DNA of 64,000 nt from assembly GCF_003315245.1 (NCBI RefSeq), contig NZ_QNRT01000001.1:1273457-1337456 (forward strand), read 5' to 3'. The notes under the pieces were generated by a model, which did no database searches, was not told the origin of the DNA, and saw only the letters and a program-made list of their open reading frames with translations. The stretch is from Arenicella xantha. Lineage in GTDB: Bacteria > Pseudomonadota > Gammaproteobacteria > Arenicellales > Arenicellaceae. Numbering within the stretch: the stretch's first letter is position 1; every line of letters starts with the position of its first letter. Positions 44,760 to 54,939 of this stretch are shown one piece after another. Made by a program: the position numbers and the translations under genes.

Positions 44760-46109
44760 TTAACTTCGTTTAAATAGAATCAACCCTTGCATCAAGTTAA
44801 ACGCCTCGTTTAACTGGTAGTCGCGCTCTAATAATTCGGCAATCTCACTCGATTCAGGCCGTTTAGTCGACTCATTACGGCGCGAATCATTTTCTAGATG
44901 ACCAGGTAAATCATTCTCAGAGATTCGCTTAATTCCTTTTTTGGTCTCGCTAAACTCTCGATACTCTACCGCCACATCGGGGCTAATTCCGGCCGCTTGT
45001 ATGGATGTACCGTCTGGCGTGTAGTATCTAGCGGTCGTTAGCTTGATCGCCTCTTTTTCACCAATATTAATAACCGTTTGCACCGAGCCCTTACCAAACG
45101 AAGGGGTACCAATAACGAGTGCTCTATTATGGTCTTGGAGTGCTCCTGCAACAATTTCAGCAGCACTGGCGGTGCCCGCGTTAATTAGTACTATTACCGG
45201 CTTACCGTCCAATAAATCAAACTCCGTGGCATTGTAACTTTGATCATTTTGCGCCAATCGACCTTTGGTGGTGACTATAGTGCCGCCAGGTAGCAAGGTA
45301 TCCGCAATTGAAACTGCGCTGGTTAACAAACCGCCGGGGTTATTGCGTAGATCGAGAATAAGGCCTTTAAATTTAGGCTCATCCCGTAACATTTTGAGTT
45401 CTTTTCTAAAATTCTCGGCAGTGGCAATTTGAAATTGAGAAACTCGTAAATAACCTATTTCATCGTTTAAACGTTTACGTTTCACCGACTGCAACCGAAC
45501 CACAGCTCGCTTAATAGTGATATCGAAGGGCTCTACCTCATCTTCACGAACAATGGTTAATTTAATGCTCGTACCCGGCTCACCGCGCATCTGTTCAGTA
45601 GCGTCTTCTAACGAGAGTCCTGATACCGTTTGGTCATCAATCCGAATAATCAAGTCGCCGGTTCGAATACCGGCTTTGTCTGCCGGTGTATCATCAATCG
45701 GAGCGACTACTTTGACAAAACCATCCTCCATAATGACCTCCATACCGAGACCGTTAAACGCGCCGCGTGTTCCCTCATTGAGTTCCTCGAAGCCTTCATC
45801 TTTGAGATACGAGGAATGCGGGTCTAAACCGTTTAGCATTCCTTCGATTGCGTAGTTCAGCAAGTCTTCATCACTAACTGGTTCTACGTAATTGAGCTTG
45901 ATACGAGTGAATATATCCGCAAAAGTGCGTATTTGATCCAGCGGTAACGGTGTAGGTTCTAGCTCTTTAACCGCGTTTGAATCCGGCTCAGCTGCTGGTA
46001 ATTCTGCCGCGTTTTGGTCGATCACATCAAGGTCTTGCGCCAAGCTAAGAGCCCCCGTAACAGATAGGCTTAGCCCAACCAGTAGAGAAACGAACGTAGA
46101 TTTATTCAT
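44760..46109 (-). CDS. S41-family C-terminal processing protease
   Basis: A 449-residue exported protease. After the signal peptide (VGLSLSVTGALSLAQ) come a helical region and a PDZ domain (GLGMEVIMEDGFVKVVAPI through GIRTGDLIIRIDD, about 120-200). The S41 catalytic core follows, with the Ser in NAGTASAAEIVAG and the Lys in FGKGSVQT. CtpA-type enzymes trim C-termini of periplasmic proteins and often control murein hydrolases. The neighbouring envC gene upstream on the same strand is a regulator of murein amidases, so linked function is plausible. Confidence 0.9.
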   Translation of the reverse strand: MNKSTFVSLLVGLSLSVTGALSLAQDLDVIDQNAAELPAAEPDSNAVKELEPTPLPLDQIRTFADIFTRIKLNYVEPVSDEDLLNYAIEGMLNGLDPHSSYLKDEGFEELNEGTRGAFNGLGMEVIMEDGFVKVVAPIDDTPADKAGIRTGDLIIRIDDQTVSGLSLEDATEQMRGEPGTSIKLTIVREDEVEPFDITIKRAVVRLQSVKRKRLNDEIGYLRVSQFQIATAENFRKELKMLRDEPKFKGLILDLRNNPGGLLTSAVSIADTLLPGGTIVTTKGRLAQNDQSYNATEFDLLDGKPVIVLINAGTASAAEIVAGALQDHNRALVIGTPSFGKGSVQTVINIGEKEAIKLTTARYYTPDGTSIQAAGISPDVAVEYREFSETKKGIKRISENDLPGHLENDSRRNESTKRPESSEIAELLERDYQLNEAFNLMQGLILFKRS

Positions 46110-46199
46110 AATAGTTAACAGATCTTGTCAGTGTTTATGCCAGTCGACATTTAGCTGGTTGTTGTCAGAAATACTCGCGATAGAAATGGGCATACCAAA

Positions 46200-47438
46200 C
46201 TATCGACACCAAATTGCAGGGTCAACTGGCTCAGTATTATTGCGTATCTCAAAGTATAGTCCAGGCGATCTCAAACCACCTGTCACGCCGGTTTTAGCGA
46301 TCATTTCCCCGGTTGTGACAGTGTCGCCCACACGCTTGTAGAGTAACTCATTGTGACCATACAAACTAATGTGATCGTCGCCGTGATCAATAATTATCAG
46401 TAAGCCGTAACCTTTCAAATAGTCAGCAAATAGAACCCGCCCATGAAATATGGCCTGCACCGGCTGAGATTTTTTGGTCTCGAAATACACACCATCGGAG
46501 CGCATACCTGATTCGGGTAGCCGTGCTCCATATTTCACCTTGGCAGCACCTGCTAGTGGATAGGCTAGTCGACCTTTTTGTTTTAAAAACCCGCCCTTAA
46601 CTGGCAGTCTGACTACTGGTGTTGTTGCAGTCGCGTTAGACCGCTGCTGTTCAGCTAACTCTTTGGCTCTTTGTTGCTCTAAGCGCTTTAATTCAGCCGC
46701 TTGTTTCGCTATTTGTTCTAAAAGCGAATTTAATCTAGCTCGATCTTTCTTAAGTCGATCAAGCTTCTCGGTTGATGAACCTACCTTTTCACTTAGTCGA
46801 GCCACACTCTTAGCACGGTCCGCGCGCGCACTATTGAGTTGCTTACTTAGTAGCGTGTGTTGATCTCGCTCCTTGACAAGTTCAAATATGGCCTGTTGCA
46901 GGACTGTGTGAATGGAACGTGTTTCTTCTATTTGCTTTTCAAGTTGCTGGTAACGCTGCTGCAGTGCCTCTGAAAAATAGCCGTGATAGTGATTAAGACG
47001 CCCCACTGCATAGGGGTTCTGTTGATTCAAGATTTTTTGGATATGGTCTACATTGCCCTGTTTAAAACGCGATGCTATTAAGCGTGATAAGGCCGCTTTG
47101 TTATCTTGCTGAGCTTGTTTGGCGGTTTCTAATGATTGAGTAAGTTCTTCTATTTGCGTTTGTTTTGCCTCTATCGCCTTGGAATTGTCTGCCATATCAG
47201 CTTTCAATTTTAGTAATTTTTGCTCAGTCTCAAGCAACCGGTCTTGCTCGGTCTTCAATAATTTTTTATTCGCGTTTAGATTCTTGCTAATACTGTCGAT
47301 TTCACCGGCTATACGCTGGATAGACGCTCGATATTGGTCGCTACTCTTGTCCGCAGCATTGGAATACACCGAGTAGCTAGATGCTAAACAATAAAGTAGA
47401 AAGATCGCTGGTGTGGCCCAACGTTTTGGAGTTTGCAT
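46200..47438 (-). CDS. envC: EnvC-like murein hydrolase activator with degenerate LytM domain
   Basis: A protein of about 412 residues: signal region, two long coiled-coil helices (about 30-270, dense in Lys, Glu, Gln) and a C-terminal M23/LytM fold. In place of the active HxH motif of M23 peptidases (HLHFE) it has GLYFEIR, and the N-terminal metal His/Asp are also missing. This is the EnvC situation, in which the domain activates amidases rather than cutting. The ATG at 47438 is preferred; a TTG at 47450 is possible. Divergent from the rhodanese gene, as in E. coli. It acts at the division septum. Confidence 0.87.
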   Translation of the reverse strand: MQTPKRWATPAIFLLYCLASSYSVYSNAADKSSDQYRASIQRIAGEIDSISKNLNANKKLLKTEQDRLLETEQKLLKLKADMADNSKAIEAKQTQIEELTQSLETAKQAQQDNKAALSRLIASRFKQGNVDHIQKILNQQNPYAVGRLNHYHGYFSEALQQRYQQLEKQIEETRSIHTVLQQAIFELVKERDQHTLLSKQLNSARADRAKSVARLSEKVGSSTEKLDRLKKDRARLNSLLEQIAKQAAELKRLEQQRAKELAEQQRSNATATTPVVRLPVKGGFLKQKGRLAYPLAGAAKVKYGARLPESGMRSDGVYFETKKSQPVQAIFHGRVLFADYLKGYGLLIIIDHGDDHISLYGHNELLYKRVGDTVTTGEMIAKTGVTGGLRSPGLYFEIRNNTEPVDPAIWCR

Positions 47439-47567
47439 AAAGGAATTCAAATTAGCCCAATTTTTTATTAAGGTTTCGACTTACTCTAACGTTTCATTGG
47501 ATGGTGGGTACTGTATAATTCGCAGCTGTTTCGATTATAGCTCGAGCTTGAATAGCTCACATGGTTT

Positions 47568-48002
47568 ATGTTCGCTGAATTTTTTAACCAGAATATCTGG
47601 TTGTTTGCTGTGTTGGCCACCATCGTGGTGTTGCTGATTTTTTCCTTCTTAAATAGCTCTGTCAAAGGCGCCAAATCGGTGTCTGTGCTTGAGATGCCTG
47701 CGCTTCAACGCAAGGGTAAATCGATCATTATCGATGTTAATAAACCGGAGCATTTTACCGCTACTCACATACCGCAATCGGTAAATTTTCCTTTAGAGGA
47801 GTTGAATGCGGAGAATTCGGCCTTACTGAAGCATAAAGACAAGACCGCGATACTTGTGTGCCAGACCGGCTCTCGTAGTAATAACGCAGCCAAAAAATTG
47901 GTTGAGCTTGGATTCACCAACGTTAATATTTTGCGTGGTGGCCTAATCTCATGGACAAAAGAAAACCTCCCAATAGCAAGCACTCGTCCGTCTAATAAAT
48001 AA
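47568..48002 (+). CDS. Membrane-anchored rhodanese-like protein (YibN type)
   Basis: A 144-residue protein with an N-terminal membrane helix (LFAVLATIVVLLIFSFL) followed by a rhodanese domain: DVNKPEHFTATHIPQSVNFPL and the active-site loop VCQTGSRSNNAAKKL with the sulfur-accepting Cys. It is located directly before secB, the same relative position as E. coli yibN. The glutaredoxin gene grxC, which lies between them in E. coli, is absent here. YibN has been linked to membrane-protein insertion and sulfur transfer; the precise role is unclear. Confidence 0.85.
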   Translation: MFAEFFNQNIWLFAVLATIVVLLIFSFLNSSVKGAKSVSVLEMPALQRKGKSIIIDVNKPEHFTATHIPQSVNFPLEELNAENSALLKHKDKTAILVCQTGSRSNNAAKKLVELGFTNVNILRGGLISWTKENLPIASTRPSNK

Positions 48003-48043
48003 TCCAACTAAAACTCATTTAATTCGTTGTAAGAGAGATAACT

Positions 48044-48592
48044 ATGGCCGAAGAGCAACAAGCAAACGCTTTCGATATTCGTAAAATCTATTTGAAGGAC
48101 TCCTCATTAGAAAGCCCAAATTCGCCAGGCGTTTTTCTTAAGGACCCGTCTAAGCCTGAAGTTGCTATCGAAGCCAGCATTCGCGCCACTAGCCTAGAAC
48201 AGGAAAACTTCTACGAAGTCGTATTAGGAATGACGGTTACTTCAAAAATCGGTGATGAAACCGCATTTTTGGTAGAAGTACATCAAGCCGGTATTTTTCA
48301 AATCGTTGGCCTAGCACAGGCAGATTTACCGCTAGCGTTGGAGATTGCATGCCCTAATGTATTGCTGCCATTCGCTAGAGAAGCGGTGTCTGATCTAGTC
48401 GCTAAGGCTGGTTTCCCTCAGTTGTTACTATCACCGATCAACTTTGAAGCTCTCTATAATGCCAAGTTACAGCAACAAGCTAAAGCAGCCGACGGATCTG
48501 GCGCGGCTAGTGCAGATGCGGCTTCGGAAACTAAACACCAACTTTCATCTGAGAGTGAAACGAACTTAGCTTCGGACGACACCTCACACTAG
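48044..48592 (+). CDS. secB: Protein-export chaperone SecB
   Basis: A 182-residue SecB: an FDIRKIYLKDSSLESPNSP start, then EVVLGMTVTS, the IFQIVGLAQADLPLALEIACPNVLLPFAREAVSDL core and LLSPINFEALY. It keeps preproteins unfolded and passes them to SecA. The C-terminal tail after about 150 is long and rich in Ala, Ser and Glu compared with E. coli SecB (155 residues). An AAGAGAG ribosome binding site precedes the ATG. It follows the rhodanese gene by 41 bp and is likely co-transcribed. Confidence 0.95.
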   Translation: MAEEQQANAFDIRKIYLKDSSLESPNSPGVFLKDPSKPEVAIEASIRATSLEQENFYEVVLGMTVTSKIGDETAFLVEVHQAGIFQIVGLAQADLPLALEIACPNVLLPFAREAVSDLVAKAGFPQLLLSPINFEALYNAKLQQQAKAADGSGAASADAASETKHQLSSESETNLASDDTSH

Positions 48593-48735
48593 ACACTTTT
48601 CGATACTAGACTACTTACCGCAGACACCATCACGTTTGCCGTTTTATTAAACTGTCAGTAGTGTATTACTTCTGGGCTTTGATTTTCACAGAGCCCAGTT
48701 ATAATTGATTCGTAACGGAACATTTGGATCACACC

Positions 48736-49494
48736 ATGCTGCAAACTTCGGCAAACTCAAAATTTATCCGATTGGCGTTTATTGCCAGCGGCCTACTGTT
48801 TCTAACAAGTTGCTCCACACTGTCTAGTAAAGACAGTCCAAGTAAACATATTAGCAGCGACCCGTTTGAACGTTTCAATCGCACGGCATTCGCGTTTAAT
48901 GATAAAGCTGACAAGATCGTACTGCGCCCTACTGCTAAGGTATATGACGCAGTGTTGCCTGATCCAGCGAAAAAAGGGGTCAGCCATTTCTTCAGTAATC
49001 TAGGCGAACCTATCAATATAATCAATAACTTACTGCAAGGTAAGGTTGATGGTGCATTGAATTCGACCTACCGATTCGTAGTCAATAGTACTGTCGGTGT
49101 GTTAGGCTTGTTTGATGTGGCAAGATCATACGATGTACGCAAGAAGCCTGAAGATTTTGGTCAGACTTTAGCGGCTTGGGGAGTCAAACCCGGCCCGTAC
49201 ATCGTTGTACCGTTTTGGGGTCCATCGAATTTACGCGACAGTTTTGCTGGTGCTGCCAGTAACCTAGTTATTTATCCAATCAACGAAGTATCTGACGAGT
49301 CCGATACTCGTTTAGGTCTTACTGTGTTAAATGTGATTAACACACGCGCACGACTGCTTGACGCCGATGCCGTGCTTGCCAATCAAGTAGATCCCTATTT
49401 ATTTCTAAAGACTGCTTATGAGTCGAATCGAGTTCGTGCGATCTATGATGGTAACCCTCCACAGCTAGATGACGACGATGAGTTTGACTTTTAG
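48736..49494 (+). CDS. mlaA: MlaA/VacJ lipoprotein of the phospholipid-retrograde pathway
   Basis: A 252-residue lipoprotein with the lipobox LTSC (about residue 27). The MlaA signature DPFERFNRTAFAFNDKADK is followed by HFFSNLGEPINIINNLLQGK and YRFVVNSTVGVLGLFDVA. The product is an outer-membrane lipoprotein that removes phospholipids from the outer leaflet with the Mla transporter. The start is at the ATG at 48736; a TTG four codons earlier is also open. The genes for the rest of the Mla system are not in the window. Confidence 0.9.
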   Translation: MLQTSANSKFIRLAFIASGLLFLTSCSTLSSKDSPSKHISSDPFERFNRTAFAFNDKADKIVLRPTAKVYDAVLPDPAKKGVSHFFSNLGEPINIINNLLQGKVDGALNSTYRFVVNSTVGVLGLFDVARSYDVRKKPEDFGQTLAAWGVKPGPYIVVPFWGPSNLRDSFAGAASNLVIYPINEVSDESDTRLGLTVLNVINTRARLLDADAVLANQVDPYLFLKTAYESNRVRAIYDGNPPQLDDDDEFDF

Positions 49495-49512
49495 TCTGGG
49501 TTAATTCTACCT

Positions 49513-50352
49513 ATGGCCTATTATGCTGTTGGGGATATCCAAGGTTGTTACGATCCTCTAGCGCGGCTTTTGGAGCAGGTGAACTTTGATCCAAGCATTG
49601 ACACTCTGTGGTGTGTCGGTGATATGGTTAATCGTGGTCCTAAATCGTTAAAGACCATAAGACTACTAAAAAGTCTTGAAAAACAATGTGTTACCGTTCT
49701 AGGTAATCATGATATCCACCTATTAGCGATGCTATATGGTGTTCGAGAGCCACGCCCCGGTGACACTCTTAAAAAGATACTTAACGCACCAGATGCCTCT
49801 GAGATAGCGGATTGGCTTCGCAATCGCCCACTACTCGCTGTTGACCCAAAGCGTAAGCTGGTTATGAGTCACGCGGGTATCTATCCATGGTGGACACTTG
49901 AGCAAGCTCAAGAGCGTGCTTTGGATGTAGAGAAGGTGTTTCAAAAAGAATATAAATGCATTAAGTTGCTGCACCAGATATACAGTAATACACCGAGCCG
50001 CTGGAGTGACGACCTGGGTAAGGTTCAACGACGGCGGTTTACCATCAACTCATTTACCAGAATGCGTTTTTGCAGCCCGAAGGGACACTTAAACCTAGTT
50101 GAAAGTGGCTTTTCCGGAAAACGGCGCAAAAACCGCTTACCGTGGTTTGAATATGACAATCCAAGCTTGATCGACTATCGAGTTATATTTGGTCACTGGT
50201 CAGCACTAGGTTTGCTCAACACCGGCGACTTCCTAGGCTTAGATACCGGATGCGTGTGGGGCAAGGATTTAACAATGGCCAAAATTCCCAAAACTAAAAA
50301 CCAATCAGTAACAATCTATCAACAACCAAATCAACTGGGTACAACAGCGTAA
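49513..50352 (+). CDS. apaH: Symmetrical diadenosine tetraphosphatase
   Basis: A 279-residue phosphoesterase of the calcineurin fold with the ApaH motifs GDIQGC (start), CVGDMVNRGP and VLGNHD, plus MSHAGIYPWWTL. It cleaves Ap4A and related dinucleotides to two ADP. It precedes apaG by eight bases, the opposite order to the E. coli operon (apaG-apaH). Cytoplasmic. Confidence 0.92.
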   Translation: MAYYAVGDIQGCYDPLARLLEQVNFDPSIDTLWCVGDMVNRGPKSLKTIRLLKSLEKQCVTVLGNHDIHLLAMLYGVREPRPGDTLKKILNAPDASEIADWLRNRPLLAVDPKRKLVMSHAGIYPWWTLEQAQERALDVEKVFQKEYKCIKLLHQIYSNTPSRWSDDLGKVQRRRFTINSFTRMRFCSPKGHLNLVESGFSGKRRKNRLPWFEYDNPSLIDYRVIFGHWSALGLLNTGDFLGLDTGCVWGKDLTMAKIPKTKNQSVTIYQQPNQLGTTA

Positions 50353-50360
50353 TTATTCGT

Positions 50361-50759
50361 ATGACTGTCACTAACAGCAAAATCCCAGAAATAGAAATTG
50401 TTACCGTAACCGATTACGTACCTCAGCAATCAGATCCGAAAAATAAGCGTTTTGTGTTTTACTACACAATCACCATTCGAAATCATTCTCCTATTGCTTG
50501 TCAGCTAATGTCACGACACTGGGTAATCATCGATGCCAATCGCAAGGTTGAAGAAATTTATGGTGAAGGAGTTATCGGCGAACAACCAGTGATCGCGCCC
50601 GGAGGAGAATACCAATACTCAAGTGGCGCGGTTTTAGAAACCGAGATCGGCACCATGGAAGGACGATACTTTATGATTGTTAGCGATGCTAGCACGACAG
50701 ATGAATTTGAAATACCTATCCCTAAATTCACGTTAACGGTGCCACGAGTTTTACACTAA
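50361..50759 (+). CDS. apaG: ApaG-like protein (DUF525)
   Basis: A 132-residue beta-sandwich protein with the ApaG pattern: FVFYYTITIRNHSPIACQL, HWVIIDANRKVEEIYGEGVIGEQPVIAPG and YQYSSGAVLETEIGTMEGRYFM. ApaG has been tied to Co/Mg tolerance, but its molecular role is not settled. It is the last plus-strand gene before the minus-strand replication block, and it converges with gyrB. Confidence 0.92.
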   Translation: MTVTNSKIPEIEIVTVTDYVPQQSDPKNKRFVFYYTITIRNHSPIACQLMSRHWVIIDANRKVEEIYGEGVIGEQPVIAPGGEYQYSSGAVLETEIGTMEGRYFMIVSDASTTDEFEIPIPKFTLTVPRVLH

Positions 50760-50783
50760 CACCTCGATTTTTGAATCCACATC

Positions 50784-50824
50784 AGATAAAAATAGGCTAC
50801 AAAACACGGTCATTTTGTAGCCTA
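50784..50824 (-). terminator. Terminator of gyrB
   Basis: A perfect 12-bp stem (TAGGCTACAAAA and TTTTGTAGCCTA at 50793-50824) with an eight-base loop. In the minus direction it is followed by ATTTTTATC, a T-rich tail, so it should terminate gyrB transcription about 110 bp after its stop. On the plus strand it follows apaG but has no T run, though it may still slow that transcript. Confidence 0.8.
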
Positions 50825-50931
50825 GAGACGGCTAATCACCCGAGTATTTAAAAAAGATTCGCGTGAGCAGCCCGTTTTTTTCCTAAAATCATCAAAAAAC
50901 CTTAATAAGCTGTTGAAAATAAAGGGCTTTA

Positions 50932-53319
<2,388 letters not shown>

Positions 53320-53410
53320 CTATCAGGGGGCAATTAGCTAACGCCTAATAGTATCAAATTTTACCCTTTTACGCAGTAAATCAAACGTTTAAGTTTAGCC
53401 GAAAGATTAA

Positions 53411-53426
53411 TGTTCCACGTGGAACA
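53411..53426. promoter_or_regulatory. parS-type centromere site 1
   Basis: A perfect 16-bp palindrome, TGTTCCACGTGGAACA. It agrees with the known chromosomal parS form recognised by ParB (Bacillus consensus TGTTTCACGTGAAACA; Pseudomonas TGTTCCACGTGGAACC). It lies in the dnaN-gyrB gap, close to the origin, as parS sites do. ParB binding is inferred from the match. Confidence 0.9.
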
Positions 53427-53516
53427 AATAAGAGCAGATGAGTGCCATATTTGTTTAGATATTAATCAGTAGGCTATTCTAAATTAGTGCTCACAAATGA
53501 TTATGAAGTATGAGAT

Positions 53517-53532
53517 TGTTCCACGTGGAACA
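53517..53532. promoter_or_regulatory. parS-type centromere site 2
   Basis: A second identical copy of the 16-bp palindrome TGTTCCACGTGGAACA, 106 bp from the first, just beyond the dnaN terminator. Two identical sites in a short non-coding gap next to the origin strengthen the parS call and suggest a local ParB nucleation centre. Confidence 0.9.
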
Positions 53533-53543
53533 ACTTTCGTCAT

Positions 53544-53575
53544 AAAAAAGGCCGCTATTGATAGCGACCTTTTTA
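53544..53575 (-). terminator. Terminator of dnaN (probably bidirectional)
   Basis: The stem GGCCGCTA/TAGCGACC (one wobble pair) with the four-base loop TTGA is flanked by A6 on the left and T5 on the right. It therefore works in the minus direction for dnaN and could also stop plus-strand transcription. It separates dnaN transcription from gyrB and lies 11 bp from parS site 2. Confidence 0.85.
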
Positions 53576-53591
53576 ATAAGTCTTATTGTAA

Positions 53592-54698
53592 TCACAAACG
53601 CATTGGCATGATGAGATATAGCGTGTCGTTCGATTCGGCCGCATGGAATGTACAACTAGTGTTAGGGTCCAATAAGCCGAGGTCAATTTTATCGGACTCA
53701 CAGGCTTTAAGGGCTTCTAACAGATAATTTACGTTGAACCCTATTTCGATAGCTGGACCCGCGTAGTCGACTTCCATTTCATCTTTAGCGTGTTCTTGGT
53801 CAGGGTTATGCGATCTAACCTCGAGAGTATGATTATCAACGCTTAAAGAAACACCTCTGAACTTTTCATTACTAAGGATCGCTGCCCTACCGAGTATGTC
53901 TATCAAGTTCGATCGATCGATAATGATATGTTTATCAAGGTTTGCTGGAATTACTTTTTCATAGTCAGGGAATCTACCGTCGATTAACTTAGAAATAAAC
54001 AGGAAGTTGCCAGAAGCAATAGAGATATGGCTAGCATTTAGTTTAACGTCAACAATGTCGTCGCTGTTGGCATCAAGGAACTTACCTATTTCGAGTACTG
54101 CTTTACGCGGCACAATACTTTGTACCATTTCAACACCCAGTGATTCAACCATCACTTGTGTCTTTGCTAGGCGATGTCCGTCAGTCGCTACTGATACGAT
54201 ATGGTCGTCATGTATCTCAAGTAGCAATCCGTTTAAGAAGTACCGAACATCTTGTTGTGCCATTGAGAACGAGGTTCTGGTTAATAGCTGATTCAAACTC
54301 TTCTGTGACAACGAAAATTCATGTTTCCAATGTGTTTCTTCTAACCTTGGATAATCTTCTGCTGACAATGTTTGTAGTGTGAACCGACTTTTCCCGGCTT
54401 TAACAACCATTTTATTGTCTTGTTCAACAATTAATGACAATAAAGATTCTTTTGGTAGTGATCGACAAATATCGTAGAGCTTACGAGCAGAAACAGTGGT
54501 TCTACCGTTGTCCCCTTCTATGTTGTCCACTCTTGTGGTTATTTCAGTTTCTAAGTCAGAACCAACAAGAGTTAGTTGTCCATCTTTTAAGTCTAAATAC
54601 ACATTTCCTAAAATAGGTAGCGTCTGTCTTTTTTCTACTACGCCTATGATTTGAGACAGTGGTTGCTCCAATGTTTCCTTTTGTATTTTAATATTCAT
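53592..54698 (-). CDS. dnaN: DNA polymerase III beta sliding clamp
   Basis: A 368-residue clamp of normal length, with three similar domains and the typical C-terminus (TLYLIMPMRL). It starts MNIKIQKETLEQPLSQIIGVVEKRQTLPIL. It encircles DNA and tethers polymerase III. It lies downstream of dnaA across the DnaA-box region. No recF follows. Instead a terminator ends its transcript. Confidence 0.97.
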   Translation of the reverse strand: MNIKIQKETLEQPLSQIIGVVEKRQTLPILGNVYLDLKDGQLTLVGSDLETEITTRVDNIEGDNGRTTVSARKLYDICRSLPKESLLSLIVEQDNKMVVKAGKSRFTLQTLSAEDYPRLEETHWKHEFSLSQKSLNQLLTRTSFSMAQQDVRYFLNGLLLEIHDDHIVSVATDGHRLAKTQVMVESLGVEMVQSIVPRKAVLEIGKFLDANSDDIVDVKLNASHISIASGNFLFISKLIDGRFPDYEKVIPANLDKHIIIDRSNLIDILGRAAILSNEKFRGVSLSVDNHTLEVRSHNPDQEHAKDEMEVDYAGPAIEIGFNVNYLLEALKACESDKIDLGLLDPNTSCTFHAAESNDTLYLIMPMRL

Positions 54699-54842
54699 GT
54701 GTGTTTATCTATTAGTTATTGTTATTACTAGTGCGGTACATAACTATAAAAAGTCTTAAATAACTTTATTTATCAATGACTTAGAGTTGTTTCTGCCTGT
54801 TGATAAATATGTCCTGGTCGGCTGGACAAGCTGTGGACGAAT

Positions 54843-54851
54843 TGTGGATAA
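54843..54851 (-). promoter_or_regulatory. DnaA box, perfect consensus
   Basis: The 9-mer is TTATCCACA on the minus strand (TGTGGATAA as written). It is one of two consensus boxes in the dnaA-dnaN gap, and could serve initiation or dnaN/dnaA control. Confidence 0.85.
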
Positions 54852-54887
54852 CATTTATCCAATAATCATACCGTAATTATACAGAAG

Positions 54888-54896
54888 TTATCCACA
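54888..54896 (+). promoter_or_regulatory. DnaA box, perfect consensus
   Basis: TTATCCACA as written, 36 bp from the other perfect box and in opposite orientation. The inverted pair with weaker boxes around it is a normal origin arrangement. Confidence 0.85.
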
Positions 54897-54939
54897 GGCT
54901 ATTAAGCTACCGATTAAAATCACTATTTATCTACTTAGT

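Larger units (their letters stand above)
54699..54939. other. Probable oriC between dnaA and dnaN
   Basis: A 241-bp non-coding gap with two perfect DnaA boxes: TGTGGATAA on the plus strand (54843-54851, reverse orientation) and TTATCCACA (54888-54896). It also has several near-matches: TGTTGATAA 54798, TGTGGACGA 54832, TTATCCAAT 54855 and TTATCTACT 54927. The left half (54699-54790) is very AT-rich and could be the unwinding element. It also contains the dnaN promoter. Gene polarity reverses a little further along, at the dnaA-rpmH gap. The call is inference from boxes and context. Confidence 0.75.

Noticed and set aside
45517-45855. A 112-codon plus-strand frame antisense to the S41 protease
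   Set aside because: Fully antisense to a gene with intact motifs; typical shadow frame.
53497-53727. A 76-codon plus-strand frame across the second parS site
   Set aside because: It runs into dnaN antisense and includes the parS and terminator sequences, so it is not a plausible gene.
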